A DNA stretch of 53,472 bases from Chryseobacterium sp. Leaf394. GTDB taxonomy: Bacteria; Bacteroidota; Bacteroidia; Flavobacteriales; Weeksellaceae. The position numbers and the translations under genes were made by a program. The notes beneath the pieces were generated by a model. The model was not told where the DNA came from and ran no database searches. It saw nothing but the letters and a program-made list of their open reading frames with translations. Location: the NCBI RefSeq assembly GCF_001424105.1, contig NZ_LMQH01000012.1:1540-55011 (forward strand). The letters run 5' to 3'. Positions 7,827 through 15,753 of the stretch are shown here, piece by piece; within the stretch, counting starts at the first letter, position 1, and the number at the start of each line of letters is the position of its first letter.

Positions 7827-7834
7827 CAAAAATA
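7827..7834 (-). promoter_or_regulatory. -7 box of the DUF4293 gene
   Basis: The minus strand reads TATTTTTG, matching TAnnTTTG, 18 bp upstream of the chosen ATG; this supports the shorter start. Confidence 0.5.
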
Positions 7835-7953
7835 GCATAAATTTTGCACAATTCAAAAATAAGTGTAGATTTGCATATACATTTACCCTTGAAAACAAAA
7901 GTCACCGGACTTACTTTTCTTACTTACAATAAATTACATTTTTTACATTAAAT

Positions 7954-9783
7954 ATGTTTAACATAGAAACGTTAAGGTCAAAATCCGTAACGGAGTTGAC
8001 TAAAATCTTAAAGGATTTGGGCGTTAAAGTTGCAAGAAACAGCACTGATAATGATAAAATCTTTGCAGTACTTGACTTTCAGGCTTCTAATCCTAAAGTG
8101 GCTAAAGATTATTTCAACACCACAGAAACCCCCACCAATACAGAAGAACCAACCGCAGAACAATCTGCAAAAACTCCTGTAAAAAAAGCAGCACCAAGAA
8201 AAGCACCTGCAAAACCTAAAGCTGCTCCCACACAGACAACCGAAGCTCAGGAAGTAAAACAGGAAGAGCCTGTTGCTGAGCCTGCTTCGAAAACCGAGAC
8301 TGAAGTAGTTTCAGAAAGTGAAAATACTTCTGAAAGCAACAACAACACTCAGTCTAAGAAAAAAAGAAGAAGAGTAACACCTCAGGAATCAGATTCTCAA
8401 CCTCAAAACGAAGAGAAAACGACAGAACAACCTGCAGAAACTTCTGAAACAAAAGCTCCTCAGCAAAACACTTCTCAACATAACGCCCCTCAACAAAATA
8501 CTTCTCAGGAGGAAAGACCGAGAAAACCTGTTCATCCTCAACATTCCAAAGGGCAAAACCAACAGCGGAATCAAAATCCGAATCAGAATCAACAGCAAAA
8601 TCAAAATCAGCAACACAACAGAAATCAGGACAGACCTGAGGAAGTGGAGCAGAAAAAAGAGTTTAGTTTTGACGGATTAGTGAGCATCGAAGGTGTTCTT
8701 GAGATTTTACCTGATAATTACGGATTCCTGCGTTCAGCAGATTTCTCTTATATTTCTTCACCTGATGACGTGTATGTTTCGACGGCACAGATCAGAAATT
8801 TCGGTCTTAAAACCGGTGATAATGTGAAAGGTATCGTGAGACTGCCTAAAGAAGGTGAAAAATATTTCTCTTTATTAAAACCTACAGAAGTTAACGGACG
8901 TGATTTGGCATTCATCAAAGACCGTGTTGCTTTTGAGTACCTTACTCCGCTTTTCCCTGAAGAAAAATTTAATCTTGCCGGAAAAGGAGCAACAATTTCT
9001 ACAAGAATTGTCGATCTTTTTGCGCCAATTGGGAAAGGTCAGAGAGCAATGATTGTTGCCCAGCCAAAAACGGGTAAAACAATGCTTCTCAAAGATATTG
9101 CGAACTCTATCGCAAGCAATCACCCTGAAGTATACATGATGGTTCTTTTAATTGACGAACGTCCGGAGGAAGTTACCGATATGGAAAGAAGTGTAAATGC
9201 AGAAGTTATTGCTTCTACATTTGACGAAGCTGCAGACAAACACGTTAAAGTTGCGAATCTGGTTTTAGCAAAAGCTCAAAGAATGGTAGAATGCGGTCAT
9301 GATGTTGTGATTCTTTTAGATTCTATCACAAGACTTGCAAGAGCTTACAATACAGTAACACCGGCTTCAGGAAAAGTACTCTCAGGTGGTGTGGATGCAA
9401 ACGCACTTCATAAACCAAAAAGATTCTTCGGAGCAGCAAGGAAAATTGAAGGCGGCGGATCGTTAACCATCATCGCTACAGCTTTGATTGACACTGGTTC
9501 TAAAATGGATGAAGTAATCTTTGAAGAATTTAAAGGTACCGGAAACATGGAACTTCAGCTTGACAGAAAAATTGCCAACAGAAGAATTTATCCGGCAATC
9601 GATTTGGTTGCATCAAGCACACGTCGTGACGACCTTCTTTTAGATGAAAATACATCGCAGAGAATGTGGATTTTCAGAAAATATCTTTCTGAGATGAACC
9701 CTGTGGAAGCAATGGAATTTGTGAATAAAAACATCAAAGGAACGATCAGCAATGAAGAGTTTTTGATGTCGATGAACAGATAA
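7954..9783 (+). CDS. rho: Transcription termination factor Rho with long disordered insert
   Basis: A 609-residue hexameric RNA helicase that terminates transcription. Residues 1-55 are the N-terminal Rho helix bundle ([19 protein letters not shown]). Residues 57-235 are a low-complexity insert, first rich in A, K, P and E, then strongly Q/N-rich ([12 protein letters not shown]). Residues 236-315 are the cold-shock-like RNA-binding domain ([10 protein letters not shown]). The ATPase core follows with Walker A QPKTGKT (370-376), the DERPEEV segment and Walker [17 protein letters not shown]. It is longer than the roughly 420-residue E. coli protein because of the insert, which is usual in Bacteroidota. 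Monocistronic, with its own terminator. Confidence 0.97.
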   Translation: MFNIETLRSKSVTELTKILKDLGVKVARNSTDNDKIFAVLDFQASNPKVAKDYFNTTETPTNTEEPTAEQSAKTPVKKAAPRKAPAKPKAAPTQTTEAQEVKQEEPVAEPASKTETEVVSESENTSESNNNTQSKKKRRRVTPQESDSQPQNEEKTTEQPAETSETKAPQQNTSQHNAPQQNTSQEERPRKPVHPQHSKGQNQQRNQNPNQNQQQNQNQQHNRNQDRPEEVEQKKEFSFDGLVSIEGVLEILPDNYGFLRSADFSYISSPDDVYVSTAQIRNFGLKTGDNVKGIVRLPKEGEKYFSLLKPTEVNGRDLAFIKDRVAFEYLTPLFPEEKFNLAGKGATISTRIVDLFAPIGKGQRAMIVAQPKTGKTMLLKDIANSIASNHPEVYMMVLLIDERPEEVTDMERSVNAEVIASTFDEAADKHVKVANLVLAKAQRMVECGHDVVILLDSITRLARAYNTVTPASGKVLSGGVDANALHKPKRFFGAARKIEGGGSLTIIATALIDTGSKMDEVIFEEFKGTGNMELQLDRKIANRRIYPAIDLVASSTRRDDLLLDENTSQRMWIFRKYLSEMNPVEAMEFVNKNIKGTISNEEFLMSMNR

Positions 9784-9802
9784 ATTTCCGTTTAAAATAT
9801 TC

Positions 9803-9836
9803 AAAGCACAGACTCCTAAGGTTTGTGCTTTTTTAT
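9803..9836 (+). terminator. Rho-independent terminator of rho
   Basis: AAAGCACA pairs with TTGTGCTTT across a short loop (one bulge) and is followed by a T-run. Confidence 0.75.
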
Positions 9837-9888
9837 TGAATCAACTCAGATCATCAATGTTAAAGATTTATTAAAATAATCCGTAATT

Positions 9889-9920
9889 TTTGATAATGGC
9901 TTAAATATTGGCTAAATTTG
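9889..9920 (+). promoter_or_regulatory. Promoter of the superoxide dismutase gene
   Basis: A -33 element TTTG (9889-9892) and a -7 element TAAATTTG (9913-9920) are 20 bp apart, as expected for the Bacteroidota primary sigma factor. The start of transcription would be near 9927, giving a leader of about 19 nt. Confidence 0.65.
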
Positions 9921-9945
9921 GGTAATAACATTAAAAAATATAATT

Positions 9946-10542
9946 ATGTCATTTGAATTACCACAATTAGGTTATGCTTACGATGCTTTAGAGCCAACTA
10001 TTGATGCAAAAACAATGGAGATTCACCACTCTAAGCACCATCAGGCATATATCGACAATTTAAATAAAGCAATTGAAGGAACTGAATTAGCAGACAAATC
10101 AATCGAGGAAATCTGCAAAACAGGAACTGACAAACCTGCTGTAAGAAACAACGGAGGTGGACATTTCAACCACTCATTATTCTGGGAGATCCTTACACCT
10201 GGCGGAAGCAATGAGCCTGTAGGATTGGTTAGAAACGCTATCGAAAACTATGGTGGATTAGAAAAATTCAAAACTGACTTTTCTGAGGCTGCCAAAACAA
10301 GATTCGGATCAGGATGGGCTTGGTTGGTAAAAAACGAAGACGGTTCTGTTTCTGTAACTTCAACTCCTAACCAGGACAACCCATTGATGCCTGTTGCAGA
10401 TATCAAAGGAACTCCGGTTTTAGGATTGGATGTTTGGGAACACGCATATTACTTAAACTACCAGAACAGAAGACCTGATTACGTTGCAGCATTCTTCTCT
10501 GTTGTAAACTGGGATAAAGTAGAAGAATTATTCAACAGATAA
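9946..10542 (+). CDS. Superoxide dismutase, Fe/Mn family
   Basis: A 198-residue cytoplasmic enzyme that converts superoxide to hydrogen peroxide and oxygen. Visible family motifs are [15 protein letters not shown] near the N-terminus (metal ligand His), [11 protein letters not shown] (second His), FGSGWAWLV and [19 protein letters not shown] (Asp and third His). [10 protein letters not shown] leans toward Mn use, but metal choice cannot be decided from sequence alone, so no gene symbol is given. Own promoter upstream and a strong terminator downstream; monocistronic. Confidence 0.95.
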   Translation: MSFELPQLGYAYDALEPTIDAKTMEIHHSKHHQAYIDNLNKAIEGTELADKSIEEICKTGTDKPAVRNNGGGHFNHSLFWEILTPGGSNEPVGLVRNAIENYGGLEKFKTDFSEAAKTRFGSGWAWLVKNEDGSVSVTSTPNQDNPLMPVADIKGTPVLGLDVWEHAYYLNYQNRRPDYVAAFFSVVNWDKVEELFNR

Positions 10543-10557
10543 TTTTCAACAACTCAT

Positions 10558-10600
10558 AAAAAAAGGTTCAGAATTAATTTTCTGAACCTTTTTTATTTTA
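10558..10600 (+). terminator. Rho-independent terminator of the superoxide dismutase gene
   Basis: AAAAGGTTCAGAA pairs perfectly with TTCTGAACCTTTT around a six-base loop, followed by T-rich sequence. Confidence 0.85.
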
Positions 10601-10666
10601 GAATTTTCATTTAATGATTAAACGAAGTTCAACAATTAAATAAGATTTTGTTTTAAGCTAAAAGCC

Positions 10667-11425
10667 TTAAGCCTTATTCAGCCACTCTGATTTTGAAAGA
10701 TAATTCTGATCCGGATAATAAATAAAAAGAACATTTCTGCCTTTAATGGTATTGATGATCGGTTGCGTAAGATCTCTCGGTACCGCAGGGCAACCCCAGC
10801 TTCTTCCTATTCTTTTGTGAGCAGCTGCAAATGATTCACTTACATAATCTGCTCCGTGCATCACGATGGCTCTTCTGTACGCTGCATCATTAAAGCCTTT
10901 ATCCATTCCTAAAAGTTTCAGAGAATATCCGTTTCCGCCATTATAGGTGGCATCCGTGATAAAAAATCCCATGCTGCTTTGTAAAGAACTGTCGGTGTTT
11001 GAAAAATTGGTGGCAAATTCCTCGCCTGTGTTTTTTCCGTGTGCTACAAGAGAATTAAACAGCACTTTCTTATCGTTCAGATCAATCACCCAAAGTCTTT
11101 TGGTATTGGATGACATAGAAAAATCGCAAACAGTAAGCAAATGTGAATTTTCGTCAAGCAGACCCGCTTTTTTCATATTTTCAAAACCGGTCAGCGCTTT
11201 AGAGAACACTTCAAAATTCAATTCATGTTCTGGCGCGAAAGCAATAGATTTGTAAAGTTCTTCGGAAGTTGAAGTTTCAGATTTTTCTGTTGATTTTAAA
11301 TTAATAATCTTTTCAGACTTTTTTTCTTCACTCATTTTAAAATTTTCTTTTTTATCTGCTGGAGAAAGATAAAACGAGGTCGTCACTACATACACTACAC
11401 TTAATACACTATACAATAACTTCAT
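10667..11425 (-). CDS. Murein L,D-transpeptidase catalytic domain protein (YkuD_2 type)
   Basis: A 252-residue exported protein: residues 1-22 are a signal peptide or anchor (LLYSVLSVVYVVTTSFYL), residues 23-60 a charged linker, and residues 65-250 the catalytic domain. The active-site pattern is H190-G in IVMHGADYVS and Cys212 in GRSWGCPAVP, the HxxxxxxGCxAx arrangement of L,D-transpeptidase-like proteins. Such enzymes may cross-link or modify peptidoglycan or attach proteins to it in the periplasm; the YkuD_2 group itself is poorly characterised. Single gene with its own promoter. Confidence 0.85.
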   Translation of the reverse strand: MKLLYSVLSVVYVVTTSFYLSPADKKENFKMSEEKKSEKIINLKSTEKSETSTSEELYKSIAFAPEHELNFEVFSKALTGFENMKKAGLLDENSHLLTVCDFSMSSNTKRLWVIDLNDKKVLFNSLVAHGKNTGEEFATNFSNTDSSLQSSMGFFITDATYNGGNGYSLKLLGMDKGFNDAAYRRAIVMHGADYVSESFAAAHKRIGRSWGCPAVPRDLTQPIINTIKGRNVLFIYYPDQNYLSKSEWLNKA

Positions 11426-11456
11426 TCAATATTATGTTAAATTAAAATTGCGGAGA

Positions 11457-11464
11457 CAAATTTA
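11457..11464 (-). promoter_or_regulatory. -7 box of the L,D-transpeptidase gene
   Basis: The minus strand reads TAAATTTG (TAnnTTTG consensus), 32 bp upstream of the ATG. Confidence 0.5.
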
Positions 11465-11543
11465 TAAAAACATAATTATCAAACACTTAACATTGGAATA
11501 GTTTAACTCAATTTAAGAAACATTAACAACTGGAAAAAGTGAG

Positions 11544-11993
11544 TTATTTTGCTGATTCCGAATCGCCTACAAACTCCAGACTTACCGAATTCATGCAGTA
11601 TCGCGTGCCGGTAGGAGCCGGTCCGTCATTGAAAACATGACCCAAATGAGAATCACAACGTTTGCAAACAACTTCTATTCTTTCCATACCGTGAGACGAA
11701 TCTCGATTATATTTTACTCCGTTTTTGTCGGCTTCAAAAAAACTTGGCCATCCGCAGCTGCTCATAAATTTCTGGTTTGAGCGGAAAAGATGATTTCCAC
11801 AAACGGCACAGTAATATTCTCCGAGCTCATCAAACTCATTGTATTTCCCTGTGAAAGGTCTTTCTGTTGCGGCTTCACGTGAAACGGCATAAAGATCCGG
11901 TGCGAGAATTTTTCTCCATTCGTCATTGGAAACATTCAGTTTTGCAGTATCGGTTCTTGAATAATATGGATTGTTTTTTGCTTGGTCTTGCAT
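11544..11993 (-). CDS. msrB: Peptide-methionine (R)-S-oxide reductase
   Basis: A 149-residue single-domain MsrB that reduces the R-epimer of methionine sulfoxide in proteins, using thioredoxin as donor. The zinc ligands are C62-x-x-C65 (CAVCGNHLF) and C110-x-x-C113 (CKRCDSHLGHVF); the catalytic Cys is C133 in GTRYCMNSVSLEF. SCGWPSFFEA (C80) is the other conserved block. No signal peptide, so it is cytoplasmic. Not fused to MsrA. It lies between the L,D-transpeptidase gene and a divergent DUF445 gene. Confidence 0.95.
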   Translation of the reverse strand: MQDQAKNNPYYSRTDTAKLNVSNDEWRKILAPDLYAVSREAATERPFTGKYNEFDELGEYYCAVCGNHLFRSNQKFMSSCGWPSFFEADKNGVKYNRDSSHGMERIEVVCKRCDSHLGHVFNDGPAPTGTRYCMNSVSLEFVGDSESAK

Positions 11994-12314
11994 AAGATTT
12001 ATTTTAAAAATTGATTTTTGTAAAGCAAATATTTAACCACAATTCGAAGATTCGACGAAGTTAAAAGGCACAAAAGTTTTCTGTAAATGTTGTGATAACG
12101 TAATATAATATCTACAAAACATAAAATTTAAAACAGTCTGATTCTGACCAACTTTTAATATAAAAGCTAAGAAACGGAATATCAAAAAATTTTATACACT
12201 TAAAATACAGATGAATTGTCCGCTCTATTCAGCGTCAGCATTTTAACTTTAAATTCAAATAACCTTTTATAACTTTTGTGGTAATACAAAACCAAATTTA
12301 CTAAATTTGAGACT
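11994..12314. other. Intergenic region between msrB and the DUF445 gene
   Basis: An AT-rich divergent region of 321 bp. I see the DUF445 promoter at its right end and a small interrupted inverted repeat near 12046-12062 (TTCGAAGATTCGACGAA). No gene-like ORF or RNA gene is evident. Confidence 0.5.
12275..12309 (+). promoter_or_regulatory. Promoter of the DUF445 gene
   Basis: TTTTG (12275-12279) and TAAATTTG (12302-12309) are 22 bp apart, and the ATG follows 5 bp after the -7 box. The transcript would therefore be leaderless or nearly so. Confidence 0.55.
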
Positions 12315-13559
12315 ATGAACGATGAACTGAAACGAAAACAACTCAATAAATACAAGGCTTTTGCCACAGGACTTTTTGTTCTGATGGCTGTGATCTTTGT
12401 CATTACAACGATCCTGCAGAAAACTCACGAATCGCATTGGATTGGCTACGTCCGTGCTTTTTCTGAGGCTGCAATGGTCGGAGCTTTGGCTGACTGGTTT
12501 GCCGTTACTGCACTTTTCCGTCATCCACTCGGACTTCCGATTCCGCACACTAATTTGATTGAAAACAGTAAAGAGAAACTCGGTGATAATCTCGGAAGTT
12601 TTGTTGTATCAAATTTCTTATCACCTCAGACGATCCGTCCATACATACAAAAAATTAAAATCTCCAATTTTGTCGGAGAATGGCTTACGAAAGAAAGAAA
12701 TCAGGAAGCTTTAATTAAAAATATTTCTGATATAATATTGGATATTTTAAATAAACTCGATGATGCTGAAGTCAGCCGTTTTATAAGCAAAAAAGTGAGC
12801 GAGATGACGGATGATATTCAGTTAAATAAAATTTTAGGCAACGGAATTATTTATCTTCTGGATAAAAATGATCATCAGAAAATAGTAACCAATCTTTCAA
12901 AACAAATCAAAGAATATCTCATCGAAAATGATGAAATGATTAAAGAAAGGGTGAAAAAAGGAAGTTATTCTTTTATTCCATCGTTTGTAGACAAAAAGAT
13001 CGCTGAGAAAATTGCAAGCGGACTTTCTGATTTCTTCCGTGAAATAGAAGAAGATACCAATCACGAAATCAGAACTTTAATTACAGAAAAAATTTATGAT
13101 TTTTCAAATGATTTAAAGGAAGACCCGAAATGGATTGATGAGTTTAAAAGCATGAAAAACGACTTTCTAAATAATCAAAAGCTGGATGAATACTCGAATG
13201 ACATCTGGGTTTCCATCAAAAAAACATTGACTACAGAACTTCAGGAAGAAGAATCTTCATTAAAAAAATACATTACCAAAAACCTCAACGAGTTTTCTGA
13301 AAACTTAAAAACCGATGAAAAACTTCAGAATAAAATTGATAATTGGGTAAGAGTTACCGCCTACAAATATATTCTGAAAAACACACACCAGGCCGGAAAC
13401 CTCATCAGCTCCACCGTCGGAAACTGGCAGGGCAAAGAATTGAGCGAGAAGCTTGAATTAGAGGTTGGTAAAGACTTACAATTCATCCGTGTAAACGGAA
13501 CCTTGGTTGGAGGTATGGTGGGATTGATTATTTATACGATTTCGCATTTTTTTCTTTGA
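12315..13559 (+). CDS. DUF445 family membrane protein
   Basis: A 414-residue protein. An N-terminal transmembrane helix (residues 15-33, AFATGLFVLMAVIFVITTI) is followed by the DUF445 signature (FSEAAMVGALADWFAVTALFRHPLG, here residues 49-73), a long helical and charged middle section with coiled-coil character (residues 90-370), and a C-terminal transmembrane helix (LVGGMVGLIIYTISHFF). The family is widespread and resembles YjiN of E. coli; its function is unknown. The gene ends 7 bp from the convergent regulator gene. Confidence 0.9.
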   Translation: MNDELKRKQLNKYKAFATGLFVLMAVIFVITTILQKTHESHWIGYVRAFSEAAMVGALADWFAVTALFRHPLGLPIPHTNLIENSKEKLGDNLGSFVVSNFLSPQTIRPYIQKIKISNFVGEWLTKERNQEALIKNISDIILDILNKLDDAEVSRFISKKVSEMTDDIQLNKILGNGIIYLLDKNDHQKIVTNLSKQIKEYLIENDEMIKERVKKGSYSFIPSFVDKKIAEKIASGLSDFFREIEEDTNHEIRTLITEKIYDFSNDLKEDPKWIDEFKSMKNDFLNNQKLDEYSNDIWVSIKKTLTTELQEEESSLKKYITKNLNEFSENLKTDEKLQNKIDNWVRVTAYKYILKNTHQAGNLISSTVGNWQGKELSEKLELEVGKDLQFIRVNGTLVGGMVGLIIYTISHFFL

Positions 13560-13566
13560 ACTGAAA

Positions 13567-14196
13567 CTACAATTCATTAATCCACAGGTAAATATCCTGA
13601 TCAGAAGGAATATTAAATTTCTTTCTCAATCTGCTTTTTCGGGTCTGTACGGTACGCACAGTCACAAAAGTATATTCTGAAATATCTTTTGTAGAAAAAT
13701 TTAATTTCAGCAGGGCACAAAAACGAAGATCTTCACTGCTGATCTCGGGATAGAGTTTTTTTAGTTTTTCAATAAATTCCGGGTACACTTCCTGAAAACG
13801 GGCGAGAAATTCCGGACTGTTGGTTTTGGCTAAATGTACAGTCTCTTCAAATGATTCATTTACTTTTTGCTTCAGATCCTGATTTTCCTCTTCCTTCTGA
13901 GATATTATTTCTTCTGTTTTTTTAGATGATTTTCTGTACCAGACAAACAATCCGAATATCAATGCCGCTGTGCCCGCAACAATACCTCCGATGGTGAGGA
14001 AGCTTTTGTTTTCATAAGCACTTAATTTTTTTTCCTCTTCTTTAAGGATCATTTTGACTGCTGCATTGGTATTTGCTGTTTTTGACTGCTGCATTTCGAT
14101 GCTGGTTTCTGCGTGTTTTTTCAAGTAGTCGCTTTCTTTTTCTTTCTCGCCTATCGTACCATAGATTTCAGAAATGTTTTTGTAAACTTGTAGCAT
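13567..14196 (-). CDS. TPR/LuxR-type regulator, C-terminal fragment (frameshifted)
   Basis: A 209-residue piece with the end of a TPR domain (VYKNISEIYGTIGEKEKESDYL), a transmembrane helix (residues 66-88, FLTIGGIVAGTAALIFGLFVWY), a coiled coil (EEIISQKEEENQDLKQKV) and a C-terminal LuxR-like helix-turn-helix (LYPEISSEDLRFCALLKLNF, then TVRTVQTRKSRLRKKFNI). It overlaps the N-terminal fragment in another frame; adding one base in the GGG run at 14200-14202 joins both into one ~490-residue protein of a form common in Flavobacteriia. The ATG used here is internal. The family senses signals through its periplasmic TPRs and binds DNA inside the cell (inference from architecture). Confidence 0.75.
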   Translation of the reverse strand: MLQVYKNISEIYGTIGEKEKESDYLKKHAETSIEMQQSKTANTNAAVKMILKEEEKKLSAYENKSFLTIGGIVAGTAALIFGLFVWYRKSSKKTEEIISQKEEENQDLKQKVNESFEETVHLAKTNSPEFLARFQEVYPEFIEKLKKLYPEISSEDLRFCALLKLNFSTKDISEYTFVTVRTVQTRKSRLRKKFNIPSDQDIYLWINEL

Positions 14197-15035
14197 AGAG
14201 GGTCATTAATTTGCAGACTCTTATAGTTTTCGACGCTTTTCAGATAGAATTCCAGTGCTTTTTTATCATCATCCATCTTGTAATAGTAATTTCCGAGTAA
14301 AATATATACCTGATACAAATTTGATTCGTCGTATTTCTTTTGCAATTCATATGCTTTGGTAAAATAGTGATATGCAGAATCAAACTTTTTGGTTTCCAAA
14401 AAAGCCGAGCCTTTTAGAGAGTACATCGAATTCATTTGAGGATACACTTTTTTTTCATCCATGGTTTTCAGGATTTCACCATTTAAATTTTCATATTTTA
14501 TTACAGAATTGTAATCCTTTTTATCATAAAAATCTTTGCTGATAAAATAGTAGATAGATGCTTTTTCTAAAAGTGCTGCGGGTTCAGTTTCATTTTTCAA
14601 AAGATCAAGAGCCTCAAATGTTTCTTTATTTGCTATCTCATCCAGACCTAGTCTTGCATGGTTATCGGCTTTCAGAATAATTAGTTTCGCATGTAAAAGT
14701 GGTTCTCCGAGAGTAAATTTCTCTGCCAACGCTTTTTCAATATATTCCAGCGCTTCCTTTTCTTTTCCCATTATAGTATACGCTCTTGCAATCTGATTAT
14801 ACGTTTTAGCAATCGATTTAGAATCTCCTATTTCCAACGCAATTTTATTGCCTTGTTTGGCATATTCTAAAGACTCTTCGCTTTTGTATTCGAGATAGCT
14901 TTTGTAGGATTTGTCTGACAGCGCCTTTATTTCTTTAATTTTCTCTTCGTTATCTTGAGCAAAAGAAAAACAAGAGGTTATCAGGCACAGCAACAATAAA
15001 TTTGTATTAATAATTCTGGAGAGTGATGAAATCAT
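14151..15035 (-). CDS. TPR/LuxR-type regulator, N-terminal fragment (frameshifted)
   Basis: A 294-residue piece with a signal peptide (residues 1-26, ending CFSFAQ) followed by about six TPR units (EYAKQGNKIALEIGDSKSIAKTYNQIARAYTIMGK is one, residues 60-94; SAYHYFTKAYELQKKYDESNLYQVYILLGNYYYKM is another). The last 14 residues (LCYKFTKTFLKSMVR) do not look like TPR; they are out-of-frame translation after the frameshift, and the proper continuation (MLQVYKNISEIYG) is in the neighbouring frame. It lies just downstream of a group of surface-protein genes that it might control. Disruption could be a real mutation, phase variation or a sequencing error. Confidence 0.75.
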   Translation of the reverse strand: MISSLSRIINTNLLLLCLITSCFSFAQDNEEKIKEIKALSDKSYKSYLEYKSEESLEYAKQGNKIALEIGDSKSIAKTYNQIARAYTIMGKEKEALEYIEKALAEKFTLGEPLLHAKLIILKADNHARLGLDEIANKETFEALDLLKNETEPAALLEKASIYYFISKDFYDKKDYNSVIKYENLNGEILKTMDEKKVYPQMNSMYSLKGSAFLETKKFDSAYHYFTKAYELQKKYDESNLYQVYILLGNYYYKMDDDKKALEFYLKSVENYKSLQINDPLCYKFTKTFLKSMVR

Positions 15036-15092
15036 TGGATCTTAGTTTTCTATGGTTAAATAGGTAATCAAAAATAAGAATTTTATTTCTGA

Positions 15093-15131
15093 GAATAAAA
15101 GAGCTGTTCCCACTTTCGTGAAAACAGCTCT
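15093..15131 (-). terminator. Rho-independent terminator downstream of the 182-residue secreted protein gene
   Basis: On the minus strand GAGCTGTT pairs with AACAGCTC, with an inner TTCAC/GTGGG pairing, followed by CTTTTATT. Confidence 0.65.
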
Positions 15132-15151
15132 GCATCGGGATTTGCAAAAAA

Positions 15152-15700
15152 TTATTTCCAGTAATTCCAAAGTGTACCATCGAAAACCGCGAGGGCTTTT
15201 TTTACCGTATCATAACACATCATGCCGGGATAAGGGCTTTTTACGTTTTGATGTGGATTTTGAATTCTTGGCAGAATCATGGCTTTATCATCAGATTCTA
15301 ATACCAAAATTCCATTTGCAGCACTCGTAGGTGAGCCGATGATGGCACCATGACTGGCATTGAGATCGGTAGCACTGTTCACCACAATTTGGCTGTTGTT
15401 TCCCGCATCGCTTAATTGTATCCAACTGTTTTGCTGAAACATTTTCACCATTTTCGCCTCATGATCATAGATGAAAGTGCCGTTGCTTGGTGCGGTAACC
15501 GAAGATTCTTTTTCTACTGCGGGAAGAATAATTCCACTGGTATTGTTATTCGTCGTCGAGTTGGTATCTGCTGTAAGCGGACTGTTAAAATCTACTAAAG
15601 TTGACGTTCCTTCTACCGTTTGTTTTCCGCCAAACGAAACTTGTGCACTGGCAAATGTTGCCATGGAAACCATTACTGCGCTGAATATATATTTTTTCAT
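15152..15700 (-). CDS. Hypothetical secreted protein
   Basis: A 182-residue protein with a signal peptide (MKKYIFSAVMVSMATFASAQ, cut after residue 20). The mature part is rich in N, S and T and has the pattern SGIILPAVEK, GTFIYDHEAKMVKMFQ, AMILPRIQNPHQNVKSPYPGMMCYDTVKKALAVFDG, LWNYW. The last 110 residues of the 899-residue protein just upstream have a similar plan (GMLVYDLNSECVKLFNGTVWNC). This resembles short secreted proteins found in multiple copies in Chryseobacterium; no activity is known. The gap to the upstream gene is 53 bp, so the two are probably co-transcribed. Confidence 0.75.
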   Translation of the reverse strand: MKKYIFSAVMVSMATFASAQVSFGGKQTVEGTSTLVDFNSPLTADTNSTTNNNTSGIILPAVEKESSVTAPSNGTFIYDHEAKMVKMFQQNSWIQLSDAGNNSQIVVNSATDLNASHGAIIGSPTSAANGILVLESDDKAMILPRIQNPHQNVKSPYPGMMCYDTVKKALAVFDGTLWNYWK

Positions 15701-15753
15701 TTTTTTTAAATTTAATTATCAATTCATCAAACTGAGTAAAACAATAAATGCCA

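Noticed and set aside
8389..8616. 75-residue L/R-rich minus-strand ORF
   Set aside because: A mirror of the Q/N-rich part of rho; its repetitive Leu/Arg content is an artefact of the complementary strand.
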